Shown: positions 1 through 9,547 of the stretch, piece by piece | Layout: each line of letters starts with the position of its first letter | Position numbering within the stretch: position 1 is the stretch's first letter | Assembly: GCA_000310025.1 (NCBI GenBank) | Contig: FN649727.1 | Location: forward strand, 4,047,315 to 4,072,957 | Source of the DNA: Ectocarpus siliculosus | Taxonomy: Eukaryota > Sar > Phaeophyceae > Ectocarpales > Ectocarpaceae | Reading direction: 5' to 3' | Length of the DNA: 25,643 nt | Program-made: the position numbers and the translations under genes | The notes under the pieces: model-generated | The model's database searches: none | Told to the model about the DNA's origin: nothing | The model's input: the letters and a program-made list of their open reading frames with translations, nothing else

Positions 1-14
1 TTATTCATGTTCAG

Positions 15-86
15 CGGCGCGCGCTCCCACGAGAAAGGGGTTTGAGCCTGGCATGCTCGGAAGCACCTGCATGGTGGTCCCTGAAC
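15..86 (+). CDS. Tentative upstream exon, unknown gene
   Basis: This 72-base segment is open and phase 0 at both ends. It is preceded by an acceptor-like ttcatgttcag at the window edge and followed by the donor GTGAGC at 87. It joins in frame to the exon at 451. It encodes a short basic stretch and could equally be chance open sequence. Confidence 0.25.
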
Positions 87-2541
87 GTGAGCCTGTGGTC
101 TGACTGAATGGCTGCACGAACGGCCATTGCTTACGCTTTAGATGTGGATGAAAACGCTGATTTGTTGTCGCTGCTCAGACGGTTGGCAGGGGTGGTGTAC
201 AAGAAGCACACGTGCGGCCATGCGCTATATAGCTGCTTTGCCGAGTTCACTAACCTCAACAATCGCATGGATTCGAACACTCCGCAACGTGACTTATCAA
301 CACAGTTTTGGGGATAACTTCTCCCCCCCGCAGCCCCCTGTCTGACTTCCCGCCCCCCCTACCAACATTAACATTTTGGCGAATTCAACCGCCTACGATG
401 TGAATTCGGCACTCAACCACCAATAGAGGAGGGCTAAAATAAGACGGCAGGATGAACGCAGGCGGGGGAGCTTACCCGCAAGCTCTTCGGCGGCGATCGA
501 AGCGCTCCTAGCATCACCGGCGGGAATCGGTGGAGGAGGCGGCGGCAGCGATGGCGGCGACACGTCATTGCTGGACAGCGTCGGCGCAGAGATAAGGTAC
601 CAGGACTTGTTGTGCCACTCTCAGTTCGGATCTTTGTCACCGGGAACGAGGCGATGTTGTCCCGCCGATGTCCTGCACGACGGACTCTGCATGAAGTGGG
701 GTGGCTGCGGCATGTAGCCGGTCGGGCGTGATCGTTTTGTGTCGACACCAAGTGTTCCGATGCAATGCTCCAGCCTCGGGCAGTTCAAAGACAGACGTCC
801 TAGTTAGGGCACAACACCGCCGTCTGAACACATGTAAATCACGAGGCATTTGACCAACCAACATGAATACATGTAATCACGAGGCATTCGACCAACCAAC
901 CAGTTGTTGTAGGGCGACGAGACCCCATCTTCGTCGGCAGGAGCGGCAACCCGTCCTGATACTTGGACGCCATCACGTGCCGCTCGACAGGGGCTTGGCG
1001 AAGAGAGCTCTAGACCTGCGCGATGACCTACTGAAGGAGCATCTGGTCACGCTAGGGCGCGTCCGTCGTCTCGTCTTGGATGGGAGTCTGGTGAGCTGTG
1101 CACGGCGGCTACTGATCTGGATTAGGGAAGGGTGAATCGGAGGATCATTCATGTTCCCTACGAAACAAAAAAGATCAACACGAGGAGACGACATATATAT
1201 CTAGTCTAGTCTATCCAGAGCAGACCGGACAACAAGACAACCTGTATGAATCAAGCCTAAGCACGACCTACAAGCAAAACCTCTCGGGGTTGGTGTTCGT
1301 CGTTTATGCCCAGCCAGACCATTTCTACCACCACAGCTGCCACGAACCACTTGCCCGCCTGCCACGCGAGTACTCCGTCTAGCGCCCAGGGACTACAGTT
1401 AATTATGCACGACAATCGACACCCCTCCTTGCAGTTAGTTGGCAACAGAAAACCCGTGAGCACCCCGCCCGCGCCCCCCCCCCAAATACCCACCCACCCG
1501 CCCGCTGTGCAGGAGGACGGAGCAGCGCTGATGGAACAAGTCGACGAGGCGCACGTCGGGGTGCTAGATGAGAGGGTGAGTCAATGCTCATCCGTTGGGG
1601 TTGTCTGTGTGGGTTTTGGCGCCTTTCTTGCTGCCATGTCACTGCACGATCTGAAGCTGTCGGCATGCCATGTCATTGTGATGCCGCCTAAGTTTATCTA
1701 GCTTTTCGTAGCGGTTCAGATCATATCCGTGCTCTTTCGCGGTATCATCATAATGGAATAGCGTAAGCTGTAATGTAGCACTTGTGAGGATATTGTCTTT
1801 CTGCAAGAAGAGAGTGTGGTTGTGGTCTACTGGCTTGTTTGGGTGAAATCGTTCCATCCCTATTGTTCGGGGGATTTTCAGCTCGGGGGGAGGGTGTGCT
1901 CGGTTTGCGTTATGAACGGGGGTTGTACTTTTACCTCATACCCGGCCGAGTGAAAGGAGGCTGGGGGGGGAAGAACAAGCAAGGTACTTCGGCTCTATCA
2001 TCACCGAACAACAAAACTACTGAGTATGGTGGAGCCCTTGCGGGCACTATGATGAGGAGCATGCCTCACCTCTTGTCGAACGAGTGGAGCACGAAAGAGC
2101 CATATCCCGCAGACGGCAAGGAAGGGTAACGTGACGACCTACAACCATTCCACCCCACCCAAAGCAATGTGGGCACTCCCAACTTGAAACTGTTTCCAAT
2201 CCTTTCCCTAGTGCGGGTGACAAATGACTGTATATTGTACCCCTCTCCCACGCCCGCCCCCCGCGCGTGTGCACGAAAACCAGCACAACCGGGACAAGGA
2301 CCGGATCAACACCGACGCGTCCGCGTTGGAGAGAGTGGTTTTCGTCGTCGCTGGTCGGCAGAGGGCCTTATCAGCAACAGCACCGGAACAATTACCACCT
2401 CCTGTCCCACTCTCACCCGCTCTAACCGGCGAACTAAAGGATCAACCGAACGATTCGTCGAAAATGAAATTCGTAGCGGCGACTTCAGCGATGCCGGGCG
2501 GGGTGGAGATTTCCCGCCCGAGTGCCGGCAGCGGCTTGTAA
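15..2541 (+). CDS. Multi-exon gene of unknown function (5' end probably outside window)
   Basis: I do not recognise this protein. Proposed exons are 15-86 (tentative), 451-596, 913-1090, 1513-1575 and 2284-2541. Phases agree at every junction: 0 after exon 15-86, 2 after 451-596, then 0 and 0. The order of the product is an Arg-rich start, a Ser/Ala/Gly-rich segment (exon 451-596), a charged and probably helical segment with many Leu, Arg and Asp (exon 913-1090), a short acidic helix-like piece (exon 1513-1575) and a Pro-rich tail ending in TAA at 2539-2541. No signal peptide, membrane segment or catalytic motif is visible. No in-window ATG clearly starts it, so the first exon may lie upstream of base 1. 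An extra exon between 1576 and 2283 cannot be excluded. The gene converges on the minus-strand membrane-protein gene. Confidence 0.5.
451..596 (+). CDS. Exon, unknown gene (Ser/Ala/Gly-rich)
   Basis: The acceptor is aagacggcag ending at 450 and the donor is GTACCAGG at 597. The frame starting GATGAACGC is open throughout and reads DERRRGSLPASSS, then an alanine-rich helix and a six-glycine run, ending near LLDSVGAEI. It ends in phase 2, and AG joins the G at 913 to make an Arg codon. Confidence 0.55.
830..900. repeat. Short imperfect tandem duplication inside an intron
   Basis: Two copies of about 32 bases lie 39 bases apart (near 830-862 and 869-900). Each contains ACATGTAA(A)TCACGAGGCATT followed by (t/c)gaccaaccaac. 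The copies differ by one base of length and one T/C change, so the duplication looks recent. It sits just upstream of the acceptor used by the exon at 913. Confidence 0.85.
913..1090 (+). CDS. Exon, unknown gene (charged helical segment)
   Basis: The acceptor is caaccagttgttgtag ending at 912 and the donor is GTGAGC at 1091. It encodes a Leu/Arg/Asp-rich stretch including LAKRALDLRDDLLKEHLVTL, typical of an alpha-helical region. An alternative acceptor at 'cggcag' just before GAGCGGCAACCC keeps the same frame but breaks the phase match with the exon at 451-596. Confidence 0.55.
1513..1575 (+). CDS. Short exon, unknown gene
   Basis: This 63-base exon encodes EDGAALMEQVDEAHVGVLDER. It is flanked by a pyrimidine-rich acceptor (cccgctgtgcag) and a near-consensus donor (AGG then GTGAGT), and is phase 0 on both sides. 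Confidence 0.55.
2284..2541 (+). CDS. Terminal exon, unknown gene (Pro-rich tail)
   Basis: The acceptor is a C-rich tract ending in cacgaaaaccag at 2283. The frame begins HNRDKDRINTDASALE, continues with VVFVVAGRQRAL and a Pro-rich stretch (PEQLPPPVPLSP), and stops at TAA 2539-2541. The phase (0) fits the exon ending at 1575. The other two forward frames are open for part of this stretch but have less protein-like composition. Confidence 0.45.
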   Translation, partial: HNRDKDRINTDASALERVVFVVAGRQRALSATAPEQLPPPVPLSPALTGELKDQPNDSSKMKFVAATSAMPGGVEISRPSAGSGL

Positions 2542-3940
2542 AGAACGGGCTTACAAGGAAACTCGCGGTCCTTGTACCGTGGAAGAACTTGTTCTTGTTA
2601 TCCTTGTCGGAATCAAAAAGAGACTGACGCAGTTATAACGGTTAGTTAGGGGCTGCTTCCGTGTTTTGAGGCCAGTGCGAGCCATGAAATGGGAAAAAGA
2701 AATCGACAGGAGTTGCGATCGAAGAGGTCGTTAGTCTTCTGGTGTCAGCCAGTTACGTGCCGCTGTGTGTGTAAGCTAACAAAGACTGTGGGCGTTCGGA
2801 TGAAATCCACGCGCGCGGTTCACCACATAAAGAGTTTATCAACAGTAGAAAACCATGTCTCTTTGTCTCTCTCTCGCTCTCTCTGTCAAGATGCGTGCAT
2901 CGCACTAGTAGGGCACATCACTCCTCGCCGTGGGTCTGCTGGGATCGTAGCCCCTCTGTTCAAATATATCTTGCTGTATGACGCGAGTTCAAGTTGGGCT
3001 TGGTACTTCAGAGGCGGCGGCAAGTCTCGCATGAATAAGGGTCGATGCTCCACCTCAGAGCGGGGAGCAGTGTAGGAACAATTGACGAACGATACATGGC
3101 CATGCGAAATCACACGTGCAATGGAGTACATTTTGTTGGGATGTAACCTTTGTGATAGATAGGTGTATCCCTGGCAATGGCCACTGTAACAGTGTGCAGA
3201 GGCTCACAGAGTGACTGTAAAGTACACTTGTGTTGTAGACCAGATGATATGGTTGTATTGGCGCTTCGTTGGCCGAAAGGTGAGAAGAGAGAAAGGAGAA
3301 GAAGAAGAAAGAAGAAATGAGCGAGTGGGGGCGAGCACCACGGGGGCGAGCCATCCACCGTCATTACGGAAAGGAAACACACACGGGCTATTGCAACGTA
3401 CCGATCACGGTAATAGACGGTCAATCCGAACTATGGCAACGTTTCTAGAATATCCTTTAGGACAATGGTCCGATGTACCATACTTCTATGGTTCAATGTA
3501 TAGCCCGTAGGTGTGTACAATGACCCGATTACTGAATCAACATACCGAAGACTATTCCGGTAATACTCCTTAGGTGAATACCTACTTACTGTTGTTTACA
3601 GCAGTACGAACTCTAATGACTGACGTTGAATATTCCAACACATTTTCCCTCAGGTCCGTCAGGTCTGGCTGTTGCACACACGGACACATTTATCCGATCA
3701 TCATTTCTATATCTGGGCCACAACCAATGCACGACGACCGTTTTAATGCACACCATGGGACCAAGAATAGCTCTCAGGTGCCCTCGATAGGAAGAGGCAC
3801 GTGTACGCGGCCGTAAAATAGTGTCCCTACTCTAAGACGGCCGACTATGTGTAACACTATGGTCGGCTGCGAAGCGGAAGGAGGTTCCTGGCCGCCGCTG
3901 GTCCGCGTCCCCGAACTACGCATTCTTCTGCGACACGGCG
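2542..3940. other. Intergenic region between convergent genes
   Basis: This 1.4 kb stretch lies between the stop codon of the plus-strand gene and the stop codon of the minus-strand membrane-protein gene, so it should hold two 3' UTRs. I see a CT-rich tract at about 2856-2886 and a purine-rich tract at about 3282-3318. Open frames here are short, lack good splice partners and are not supported as genes. Confidence 0.5.
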
Positions 3941-4504
3941 CTACAACGCAGCGGGAGCACTCTCATCGCCCACAGCATGGTCACCAGCATCAGTACCACC
4001 GGCACCAGCATCATCAGCCAAATCAGCGGGAGCAGCAGCATCAGCGGCATCAACGGCATCAGCGGCAGCCGCCGCGCGCTCTCGTGACCTCTCCCTCCTC
4101 GCCGCCATTGCCCCCACCAATCTCCCCGCCAGCCGCGACAAGACCCCCCTGACGCGCCCCCCTCCCCCCGCGTTGTCACCACCTCCTTCTCCCTCCAACG
4201 GCGACGGCGGCGGCCTCGCAGGTACCCGAAACACGTCGATGTCCCACACGTACGGCAGCGCCTCGTGGGCCGCTATCAGCATCAACAGGAACACCCAGAG
4301 CGGGAAGTACACCCCGAGCCACCTCATCTGGCCAAAGGCGGGGCGGGCGTCCCCCCGCTCCCCGTCTAGGCGCAGCGCCACGAGGAGGAGAAACAGCAGC
4401 CACAGCGAGGAAGCCATGGCCCAGGCCTTGCCGTACGCCGGGGATACCGCGTGGGCGTAGCCGCCTCCGGTGAGGCTGAAGAGCATCGACGGCACCAGCA
4501 GCAT
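3941..4504 (-). CDS. Exon 5 (terminal), membrane-protein gene
   Basis: The acceptor is a C-rich tract ending ccaaaaccaaag, followed by ATGCTGCTGG. The stop is TAG at 3943-3941. It encodes MLLVPSMLFSLTGGG, then two membrane segments around SLWLLFLLLVALRLDG and MRWLGVYFPLWVFLLML, and a disordered Ala/Gly/Asp-rich tail. Confidence 0.6.
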   Translation of the reverse strand: MLLVPSMLFSLTGGGYAHAVSPAYGKAWAMASSLWLLFLLLVALRLDGERGDARPAFGQMRWLGVYFPLWVFLLMLIAAHEALPYVWDIDVFRVPARPPPSPLEGEGGGDNAGGGGRVRGVLSRLAGRLVGAMAARRERSRERAAAAADAVDAADAAAPADLADDAGAGGTDAGDHAVGDESAPAAL

Positions 4505-7500
4505 CTTTGGTTTTGGGGCGGGAAGCAGAGAGGGGGGGCGGGGGAGGGGCGGGGGCACGATGAACATGTGGGACGCACGCTTGATTTTTTGCTGTCGTTG
4601 TGTCAGCTGTATAACCACTCTGTTTACGTTCAAAAACGCCATCACGTCCGGTCTCCGAGCGTACTATAATAGCCAAACCCAACCAAAGCCAAACATCGGC
4701 AGGGACTCATGATGTCTTCGCACAAGGCACGGGGATCTCCACAACCGACTTCCGTCTTTCATGTTGTGCCGCACCGAGTACAACTTGGGCATTGCTCAGC
4801 GAGAGCCTGGCCTAAGCAAGGCTTCATGTCTCACACTTGGAACCTCCAGTAGACCCAAGCAAACGCCCTTATTTTCTACATCCCCCCTAATCCAGGTTGT
4901 CCCTCCCCCGTGAAACTGGCAGGCACCGTTCATGTAAACTCGTGCGGAACCCCGCCACGGCAGATTTAACGGCAAAACGTAATGTTTGGTTGCCTGAAAG
5001 ACCTTCCGCGTGTGGTTGTGGAGTGTGCCTGACCATTCGATCTGACGAAACCCCGATCTTCGCTATCATCTGTGAGTTGTGTGGCCGAATCCGTGCGCAT
5101 CAGGTCTCTCGTCCTCGAACGGCACGCTCTCCCTCTCTTCCTCTTACCTCCACCCACGATCCTGCGAATGCCGGTCCCAAAGCCTTTACGACTGCCAGAC
5201 CGCCTACCAGAGCGAGCGACATCGAAGGCAGCGCAAAAATCACCGCGAACTTGGTCGCGACACACAAGCCCGTGCTCCTATTGTCCGCGTAGATCTCCCA
5301 GAACTGGAACGCTACGGCAAGGGTCCCGGCCGTGCCCACGACCAGCGCCGGCAAGGCCACCAAAGCGGCGGCGGAGGCGGCGGCGGCGGTGGCAGCGGAA
5401 GTCGAAGAGAAGTACCACGAGCCCGCGAGCGGCCAAGCCGCAGCGGCGGCGAGGGCCAGGCCGTAGTAGCAGCAGGTGAGGCGCGAGTCGGCGTGGACGG
5501 GCTCGAAGCGGATCATGTGCGAGAACACGTGCTGGGCGATGTCCCCGTTGTCGTAGCGCACGTCGTACGTGTCGTTCTCCCGCGAGGCCGCGACGGCGCC
5601 GGGGTACCAGGCGTCCTTCCCGGCGAAGCAGGCCACCCTGGCCCCGACCGGGTACCGCTCCCCGCCGGCCGCCGGTCGGGAGAGCTCCGGCTTGAAGTAG
5701 GTCATGAGCTGCCGCCTGAACTCCCTCCCGTACCAGAGCTCCGGCTCTTCCACCGCGTCGGAGCCGCCCCGACCGTCGAAAGGCTTGCTTGACGCGGCAC
5801 GCCTTCGTCTACATGGTGAACAAAGGGCACGGATGAATCTGGCCGCCTTTGCCAACACCCTTCGATGGACGGCGGCGGCGGCAACGCCTCCGTTTTCTGC
5901 GTCCATGGGCCCGTCCACCGCCGCGGATAGCGCCGGATCTGTTGCAGATCCTGCCGCCACCGCCGTGCTTGCCGCGTTTGTGGGCCGGGACAGCGCCGCG
6001 TCCAGAAGCCTTTGCTGTCGCTGCTGCATCAAGTTGTCAGAGCCGCCCCCGTTTCTCCAGGAGTAGTTGAAGGGCGTGCGGCACTTGCTGCACAGCGGTA
6101 CCCCGGGCTTGGTCTTGAAGAGGCCGTACATGGCACGCGTGTCCACCGCCTTCCGCTTTATCACGACGTGCACGTCCTTCCCGGCTCGGCCGTTCCACTC
6201 GTCAGGCAACATGTTAACCTGTTGTACGTGAGTAAGACAGAGGACGAGGACGGTGCAGGGTGGGTATTACCACGCGGGGCTGGAAGAGTTGGTCATACTC
6301 CCCGCACGTTGTTGAACCGCTGTGTATGTAAGCCGCGAGGAGTTCGTCGGTTGTTCGCAGAAAAACAGCGAGACATCGTCCTTGACCCGTAAACTCGGGA
6401 ACGGGACCCACGTTTGGGAGCATTTGTGAGGTGGCGGCTTTCCGCTCTACTTTTTTCGAGAGAGCGAGAAGGGGTTAGGGGGGGGTGGGGGGCGGGCGGT
6501 ATGCACGGCGCAACCTCTAGTCATAGTCTAACGAAGTGTGGCCTGGTCGACACTTCTTTACAGGTGGAGACAGGAGGCACTGGGAACACGAGTCCTCCAC
6601 GGGAGGCGCGCATTTGTACTGAAATGATTCTTGCTCTCGTCCCTTTATCATTCCGTGAGAATCTGCCCGCGAAAATACATGCGCGACCAAAACAAGGTAG
6701 GAGACGTCTCAACCCGAAAAAAATACTCGCTTCCTGCATCTCCTTGAAGAGAGAGGGAAGACAAAGGAGCGATGACGCTAGGTATGAAAAACGAGCGAGT
6801 TATTGAGCGTTAGAACAAACGAGCGGGACAGTGAGGGAGAGAAAAAATAGGGAAATTGTCAACAGACAGCTGCACGCAGCGATTTTTGTGTAGAGTGAGG
6901 AGAGAACGGGAAAGGTACAGATATAGATGCCGACAGAGGCCAACAAAGAAGGAACAACCTTCTTGCAGACGGTGCACATCCAGTGCCTAGGCGGCAGGTC
7001 GAGTTCCGTCCTCTTCCTCGTGCCACCGTCCGCCAATCTATTGGCGCTTCTCCCTCCCCGGCCGCCATGACCACCATCTTCTCCATCCCTCTCCGACGGC
7101 GTGGTCGGACGGCCGCGTCTACCGCTGCTTCCCCCCAACGGGGCTCGCTGTAGGTCCCCTTCCTCTTGCGCGTCGCCCCCTATGGTCTTTCCGCCCCCCC
7201 CACGCTCGAGCGCGGCCTCGTTGTCGCGGTGGCCGTCATCATCATAGCTGTCATCGTCGGTGGAGGTAGCGTCGTCCTTGAGGGCGTGAACTCGGCGCTC
7301 GCACAGGCGTCCGCCGCCGCAGAAGGCAGGGACAGAGACAGCCTTGGTAGCGAGAAAGAAGAATACTCCCTGAGGTTTGTTATGTGAGACGAGAGGGTAC
7401 GGGAGACGAAGGGGTGAGTACCACGCTCATCTACTGGCGGCGCGTGCGTTGTGATGGCTGGCGCGCCCGCTCAGTGTTTTTGCTTTACTCGTGTGCGAAT

Positions 7501-7606
7501 TTACTAAAGGAGGAGAAATTAACAAGTAAACCTAAGGAGATGCCACTGCTTGAGTGCTTTGCATGGCAATCAACTGCCAACAGTTTCCTTTGCCCTACTA
7601 TTTTTG

Positions 7607-7638
<32 letters not shown>

Positions 7639-9547
7639 GCTGCTGCTGATATTGTTGCCGTGAAAGATGAGTTTCTCGAATATAATACTTTTCTCAGTAT
7701 GCCGAAGGAGAGGACATGGACAGCCTCGAGTGGAAGGCACGTGTCGAACAGGCTGCATGGTCGGTGCAACCACGTTGCACGCGTGACGTTCACATTTTTC
7801 TGAGTGATCAACACACACACGTAGAGACATGAATCAGAACAAAGGTCGCCGGGTTTGTTTTTATCGTAGAAAGGACCCTTTTCAGAAATTACCCATCTGC
7901 ATGTCTGAAAAGGGCACTACAGAAATAACTGGTTCGCGTCGATGTTCATAATTGCATATGTAGGCTTGAACCGGAACACCTTTTGACAGGGTTCCTCCTC
8001 TCTAAGGCCAATTAATCTCCCTGGCGCTCTCACCACAAAGCGTCTGCGATCGTCGCGAACGAGACTCGATCGAAGCCTTACGGAGAAGAACATCTTGAGG
8101 ACCGCCGCCAACACCGCCGGCACCGCCGCGGCCGCAAACATGACCAGCAACAGCGCGGCCAGGTGCGTGCGCTCTACCGGTATCGCACCGTCCATGTATC
8201 CCGGGTACAGCACCGACCACGACAGGGCGAGCAAGAGGTAGAGCCTGTCCCAATGTCGACTGCTGAAAACGGCAAAGCAACCCTGAAATGCTAAATCTTT
8301 CGCGCGGCTTCTTATTCCTCCCTCCGCCGCGTCAAGCGACGTCGATGCGCTGCGGCTGCTGCTTGTCTCTCCTCGTCGTGTTCTTGCGTCCAGCGCGAAG
8401 AACGGCTCGAAGTCTAGCGGTAAACGCTGCGTGACGGCGACGGCGGCGGTGGCGCCCCCCGAAGCACGCACGGGCAGCGGCAGCAAGCAAAAGCAGCAGC
8501 GGATGGTCCAGTTGTCGTTTTTGTTCCGTACGAAGTAGTTTTTTGCATCTATCCATTGTGTACCTATACCCGTATATTCTTGTAAGAGAAGAAATTAGTT
8601 TCTTGATCGCAATTAAACCAACTTCAGGGCGTTTAATTAAGTTCACATAGCGGCAAGATATGTAACCTGAGCAAGTCCCACCACCCACTTTTTCGCTGAG
8701 AACTCATTTTGCTGCTGTCTTGGGTTTAGCAGGTATACCAACAAGTTACCTTGGCGTAACAGCAAAATTGTAGAGGCCTACTGTATGCATGTTCGCAGGC
8801 AGTGGGACCGGCTGTACATCAATCAGGCTTTCAACGCAGAAGGCAAATGACGTTTTGCCAGAGGGAGAACGTTGAGTTATTGTACCCACAGGTCATGATT
8901 GGATTCAGTCGAAAACAACATATCCTCCGTGAAAAACACTTGTATCTACGGCCGCGAATTGTGGAACACGAGAGACTACTGCCTGTAGATGTCCTCCTAA
9001 TGCAAGACAATGACTCAACATCCCCTCTCAATCCGACAAAGTTGCTTGCGTTGCCAATGTCGTGGACCAAAGAATACGCCACAATGCAATACAGAGACTC
9101 CGGAGATGCCGGCTGTGAAGTCTGTGTGAGTGACCGATAGACTATGCAGTATGTTCTCACTTTCAACACAGCATCCCCACCCTCGTCAGCGTCCCCGTCG
9201 CGCTCGCTCTGTACCCGATGCAGCCACCTTGATTTAGCTTGCTGGAAGTCATACACTCGGTTACTGAGGTAGGAGTAGGAGTTGATGTGCATCGAGATCG
9301 CGGAAGCCGCAGATCTGGCCGAGAGAGGGACCCTGCTCCGAGCCGATCCAGTGCTCCGCATGCTCGCGGTGCCGTCTGCTACATTGTGGATTCCTGGGTT
9401 TCCTCCCTCAACCACGCGAAGTGCGGGGACACCGCCACCACCCCGAACATCCGTAGGACGTGGTGAAATCATGAATTTGCCAGATCTGTGCGCAGTGAGC
9501 GTGCTCTCTGGTAGGGTTCGCTGCCTGCCTACCTCCATAGCTTTCAT
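3941..9547 (-). CDS. Multi-pass membrane protein with CxxC pairs, Tudor-like module and TMEM185-like C-terminus
   Basis: Five exons give about 916 residues: 9161-9547, 8082-8426, 6959-7342, 5148-6218 and 3941-4504, with all four introns in phase 0. The ATG at 9547 is preceded in frame by a TGA with no other ATG between. Seen in order: a Ser/Gly-rich N-terminus (1-129); two hydrophobic segments (about 191-207 and 217-243); an acidic/Gly-rich linker; a CxxC pair at 367-370 and another at 415-418; a Tudor-like stretch at about 560-610 (VGARVACFAGKDAWYPGAV, then YDVRYDNGD); five further hydrophobic segments (about 622-642, 650-676, 695-720, 756-774, 791-808); and an Ala/Gly/Asp-rich tail. The last two carry ALRLDG, then a W and FPLW, resembling the RLDG...W..VF.PLW pattern of the TMEM185 family. 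The family assignment and function are inferred. Similar modules usually bind peptides or modified residues, so the cytosolic loop may be a docking site. Confidence 0.6.
5148..6218 (-). CDS. Exon 4, membrane-protein gene (second CxxC, Tudor-like module, membrane segments)
   Basis: The acceptor is cacgtacaacag, followed by GTTAAC. The donor is GTGGAG then GTAAGAGG. The 357 codons hold PLCSKCRTPF, a Gln/Ala-rich linker, the Tudor-like stretch with its aromatic and acidic residues (W, Y, DVRYDNGD), and three hydrophobic segments. It is the longest uninterrupted coding frame of the gene, and its Ala-rich membrane segments have the GC-rich third positions of coding DNA here. Confidence 0.7.
6271..6444 (-). 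CDS. Possible cassette exon in intron 3 of the membrane-protein gene
   Basis: An open stretch of 58 codons (RKAATSQMLPNVGPVPEF and onwards to YDQLFQPRV) is phase 0 at both ends. It is bounded by an acceptor-like aaaagtagag and a donor GTAATACC, and followed by a 52-base gap before exon 4. Including it would insert 58 residues between the two CxxC pairs without a frameshift. I prefer direct joining of exons 3 and 4. Confidence 0.25.
6959..7342 (-). CDS. Exon 3, membrane-protein gene (acidic linker and first CxxC)
   Basis: The acceptor is ttctttctcgctaccaag, followed by GCTGTCTCT. The frame is open for 128 codons and contains an Asp-rich run (DDDSYDDDG), a Gly/Arg-rich stretch and a final RHWMCTVCKK. 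The proposed donor AAG then GTTGTT is a weak match to consensus, and is the least certain junction of this gene. Confidence 0.5.
7604..7648. repeat. (GTT)n/(GGT)n/(GCT)n microsatellite in an intron
   Basis: Eight or so GTT units are followed by GGT and then GCT units on the plus strand. The tract lies in intron 2 of the membrane-protein gene (7343-8081). The stepwise change of unit looks like repeat expansion with point mutation. Confidence 0.85.
8082..8426 (-). CDS. Exon 2, membrane-protein gene (first two membrane segments)
   Basis: The chosen acceptor is cgccgtcacgcag, followed by CGTTTACCG (RLPLDFEPFFALDART). The donor is TTCTCC then GTAAGG. It encodes RLYLLLALSWSVLYPGYM and HLAALLLVMFAAAAVPAVL. 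A second in-phase acceptor (gatttagcatttcag) would start the exon at GGTTGC near 8287 and remove 46 residues, so alternative splicing is possible. Confidence 0.6.
9161..9547 (-). CDS. Exon 1, membrane-protein gene
   Basis: It starts at ATG 9547-9545, with an in-frame TGA upstream. It ends at the donor AAA then GTGAGAAC (intron begins at 9160). It encodes 129 residues rich in Ser, Gly and Arg. No signal peptide is visible, so the N-terminus is probably cytosolic. Confidence 0.6.

Noticed and set aside
108-317. Plus-strand frame beginning MAARTAIAYALDVDENADLL
   Set aside because: It looks partly protein-like, but I found no good donor in frame and no acceptor. It may be chance, so it is not annotated.
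434-751. 105-codon minus-strand frame
   Set aside because: It lies opposite exon 451-596, whose plus-strand frame has matching splice sites and phases.
1884-1960. Strong acceptor-like sequence (gggattttcag) followed by an open stretch on the plus strand
   Set aside because: No donor gives a phase-compatible exon joining 1575 to 2284, so it is left out of the gene model.
3847-4152. Plus-strand His/Gln-rich frame
   Set aside because: It is a complement of the Ala/Asp-rich tail of the membrane-protein gene; the minus-strand frame continues from membrane segments.
4176-4682. 168-codon minus-strand frame overlapping the last exon of the membrane-protein gene
   Set aside because: It is the wrong frame of the same exon: Arg/Pro-rich without membrane character.
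5079-5792. 237-codon plus-strand frame with Arg/Gly-rich product
   Set aside because: It lies opposite exon 4 of the membrane-protein gene, whose minus-strand frame has membrane segments and a Tudor-like motif.
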